Assembly (NCBI GenBank): GCA_029239415.1
Contig: JAQZAY010000183.1
Span: 1 to 7,428, forward strand
Length of the DNA: 7,428 nucleotides
Source: Pseudomonas sp.
GTDB lineage: Bacteria > Pseudomonadota > Gammaproteobacteria > Pseudomonadales > Pseudomonadaceae
Direction: 5' to 3'
Part shown: piece by piece, positions 5,568 to 7,428 of the stretch
How the letters are laid out: the number at the start of each line of letters is the position of its first letter
How positions within the stretch are numbered: position 1 is the first letter of the stretch
The notes under the pieces: model-generated
Told to the model about the DNA's origin: nothing
The model's database searches: none
What the model saw: only the letters and a program-made list of their open reading frames with translations
Translations under genes and position numbers: made by a program

Positions 5568-6995
5568 ATGTCCGACTCTTCCGGAAAACTGAAACTGGGC
5601 GCACTGGTTGCACTGGTCGTCGGCTCGATGATTGGTGGCGGGATATTTTCATTGCCGCAGAACATGGCCGCCAGCGCGGGCGTCGGCGCGGTGCTGATCG
5701 GCTGGGGCATCACGGCGGTCGGCATGCTTACCCTGGCCTTCGTGTTCCAGACCCTGGCCAATCGCAAGCCTGACCTGGACGGCGGTGTCTACGCCTATGC
5801 CAAGGCCGGCTTCGGCGACTACATGGGTTTCTCCTCGGCCTGGGGCTACTGGATCAGCGCCTGGCTGGGCAACGTCGGCTACTTCGTCTTGCTGTTCAGC
5901 ACCCTGGGCTACTTCTTCCCCGTGTTCGGCCAGGGCAATACCCCGACTGCGGTCATTGGCGCCTCGCTGCTGCTCTGGGCCGTGCACTTCCTGGTGTTGC
6001 GGGGCATCAAGGAAGCGGCGTTCATCAACCTCGTCACGACCATCGCCAAGGTGGTGCCGCTGGCGCTGTTCGCGCTGATCTGCGTGTTCGCCTTCCGGCT
6101 CGATATCTTCACCGCCGATATCTGGGCAGTGGGCACACCGGAGCTGGGCAGCGTGATGGACCAGGTGCGCAACATGATGCTGGTCACCGTGTGGGTGTTC
6201 ATCGGCATCGAGGGTGCGAGCATCTTTTCCTCCCGCGCCGAGAAGCGCTCCGACGTGGGCAAGGCCACGGTGATCGGCTTCATCACCGTGCTGCTGTTCC
6301 TGGTGCTGGTCAACGTGCTGTCGCTGGGGGTCATGACCCAGCCGGAGCTGGCCGGGCTGCAGAATCCGTCGATGGCGGCGGTGCTGGAGCATGTGGTCGG
6401 CCAGTGGGGTGCGGTGCTGATCAGCGTCGGCCTGATCATCTCGCTGCTCGGCGCCCTGCTGTCATGGGTGCTGCTCTGCGCGGAGATCATGTTCGCCGCG
6501 GCCAAGGACCACACCATGCCCGAGTTCCTGCGCCGCGAGAACGCCAACCAGGTGCCGGCCAATGCCCTGTGGCTGACCAACGCCATGGTGCAGCTGTTCC
6601 TGGTGATCACGCTGTTCTCCAACAGCACCTACCTGTCGCTGATCTACCTCGCCACCTCGATGATCCTGGTGCCCTACCTGTGGTCGGCCGGCTACGCGGT
6701 GCTGCTGGCAGTGCGTGGCGAGACCTACGAGCAGGCCCATGCCGAGCGGCGCAAGGACCTGTTCATCGCCGGCGTCGCGCTGATCTACGCGCTCTGGCTG
6801 CTGTACGCCGGCGGCGTCAAGTACCTGCTGCTCTCGGCCCTGCTCTACGCGCCCGGCGCCCTGCTGTTCGCCAAGGCCAAGCGCGAGCTGGGCCAACCGG
6901 TGTTCACCCAGGTCGAGAAGCTGGTCTTCGCCGGCGTGGTCGTCGGCGCCCTGGTGGCGGCCTACGGCCTGCATGACGGCTTCCTGACCCTGTGA
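5568..6995 (+). CDS. arcD: Arginine/ornithine antiporter ArcD of the arc operon
   Basis: This inner-membrane APA-family antiporter brings in arginine and releases ornithine, supplying the arginine deiminase pathway that makes ATP without oxygen. It has 475 residues, about 12-13 hydrophobic segments, GSMIGGGIFSLP at 19-30 and FIGIEGAS at 211-218. The start at 5568 is chosen over an in-frame ATG at 5508 for three reasons. It gives the same length and N-terminus as the paralog on the other strand. The extra 20 residues (MTKAPDPY...) look non-coding. The predicted transcription start (about 5539) lies after 5508. The ribosome site is weak: only GGGG at 5557-5560, seven bases before the ATG. arcA follows after 33 bases with no terminator, so the two are co-transcribed. 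An ANR box indicates induction at low oxygen. Confidence 0.94.
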   Translation: MSDSSGKLKLGALVALVVGSMIGGGIFSLPQNMAASAGVGAVLIGWGITAVGMLTLAFVFQTLANRKPDLDGGVYAYAKAGFGDYMGFSSAWGYWISAWLGNVGYFVLLFSTLGYFFPVFGQGNTPTAVIGASLLLWAVHFLVLRGIKEAAFINLVTTIAKVVPLALFALICVFAFRLDIFTADIWAVGTPELGSVMDQVRNMMLVTVWVFIGIEGASIFSSRAEKRSDVGKATVIGFITVLLFLVLVNVLSLGVMTQPELAGLQNPSMAAVLEHVVGQWGAVLISVGLIISLLGALLSWVLLCAEIMFAAAKDHTMPEFLRRENANQVPANALWLTNAMVQLFLVITLFSNSTYLSLIYLATSMILVPYLWSAGYAVLLAVRGETYEQAHAERRKDLFIAGVALIYALWLLYAGGVKYLLLSALLYAPGALLFAKAKRELGQPVFTQVEKLVFAGVVVGALVAAYGLHDGFLTL

Positions 6996-7015
6996 TCCTG
7001 TGTTTCACGCACATT

Positions 7016-7020
7016 GGAGG
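7016..7020 (+). promoter_or_regulatory. Strong ribosome binding site of arcA
   Basis: A perfect GGAGG core lies eight bases before the arcA ATG at 7029. It is much stronger than the site of arcD and fits higher output of the enzyme than of the transporter from one message. A nearer ATG at 7022 is out of frame and only one base from the core, so it is not the start. Confidence 0.8.
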
Positions 7021-7028
7021 AATGAACC

Positions 7029-7428
7029 ATGTCCACGGAAAAACCCAAGTACGGCGTGCACTCCGAAGCCGGCAAGCTGCGCAAGGTGATGGTCTGCTCC
7101 CCGGGCCTGGCCCACCAGCGCCTGACGCCGAGCAATTGCGACGAGCTGCTGTTCGACGACGTGATCTGGGTCAACCAGGCCAAGCGCGATCATTTCGACT
7201 TTGTCACCAAGATGCGCGAGCGCGGTATCGAAGTGCTGGAGATGCACAACCTGCTGACCGAGACCGTGCAGCGCCCCGAGGCGCTCAAGTGGATCCTGGA
7301 CCGCAAGATCACCCCGGACACGGTCGGCGTCGGCCTGACCAACGAAGTGCGCAGCTGGCTCGAAGGGCTGGAGCCGCGCCATCTGGCCGAGTTCCTGATC
7401 GGCGGGGTGGCGGGCCAGGACCTGCCCG
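7029..7428 (+). CDS. arcA: Arginine deiminase ArcA, N-terminal part (cut by window end)
   Basis: Arginine deiminase is the first enzyme of the ADI pathway, turning arginine into citrulline and ammonia in the cytoplasm. Only the first 133 codons of about 417 are present; the frame is open to the window edge. The N-terminus matches P. aeruginosa ArcA almost residue for residue as I recall it, including [19 protein letters not shown] (16-34), the family block [18 protein letters not shown] (38-55) and [15 protein letters not shown] (62-76). The catalytic residues known for the P. aeruginosa enzyme (Asp166, Glu224, His278, Asp280, Cys406) lie beyond the window and cannot be checked. arcB (ornithine carbamoyltransferase) and arcC (carbamate kinase) are expected next, as in arcDABC. 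Confidence 0.96.
   Translation, partial: MSTEKPKYGVHSEAGKLRKVMVCSPGLAHQRLTPSNCDELLFDDVIWVNQAKRDHFDFVTKMRERGIEVLEMHNLLTETVQRPEALKWILDRKITPDTVGVGLTNEVRSWLEGLEPRHLAEFLIGGVAGQDLP

Overview
The window looks like chromosome of a fluorescent Pseudomonas, most likely of the P. putida group. The coding DNA is GC-rich. The heme oxygenase closely resembles P. aeruginosa PigA/HemO, and the start of arginine deiminase is almost the same as P. aeruginosa ArcA. From memory, P. putida KT2440 has the same gene order around PP_1001-PP_1006, but this could not be searched here.

Left half (about 1-3713, + strand): a heme-iron acquisition block. A TonB-dependent outer-membrane receptor of the heme/hemoglobin type carries an N-terminal STN signalling domain. 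It is followed by a PigA/HemO-type heme oxygenase and a small DUF454 (YbaN-like) inner-membrane protein. The receptor imports heme and the oxygenase opens it to release iron. The STN domain implies a FecR-type anti-sigma factor and an ECF sigma factor, probably just left of the window.

Right half (3708-7428): arginine deiminase (ADI) pathway genes. Two full-length ArcD-type arginine/ornithine antiporters of 475 residues each, about 77% identical by hand count, lie back to back around a 432-base AT-richer intergenic region. The + strand copy leads the arc operon, with arcA starting 33 bases after it and running off the window; arcB and arcC are expected beyond the edge. The - strand copy is a lone paralog that converges on the DUF454 gene, and the two share a palindromic CTATAG stop hexamer.

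The best regulatory signal is a symmetric ANR/FNR-type box at 5491-5504. It is centred exactly 41.5 bases upstream of the start point predicted by a -10-like CATACT, the class II layout expected for an oxygen-controlled arc promoter. It also shows that arcD starts at 5568 rather than at an in-frame ATG at 5508. A 7-bp dyad overlaps the same -10.

I see no new defence, mobile or RNA system. The points most worth checking are the divergent ArcD duplication and its regulation, the heme-binding residues of the receptor, a lysine-to-arginine change in the heme oxygenase, and the unknown role of the DUF454 protein in a heme locus.
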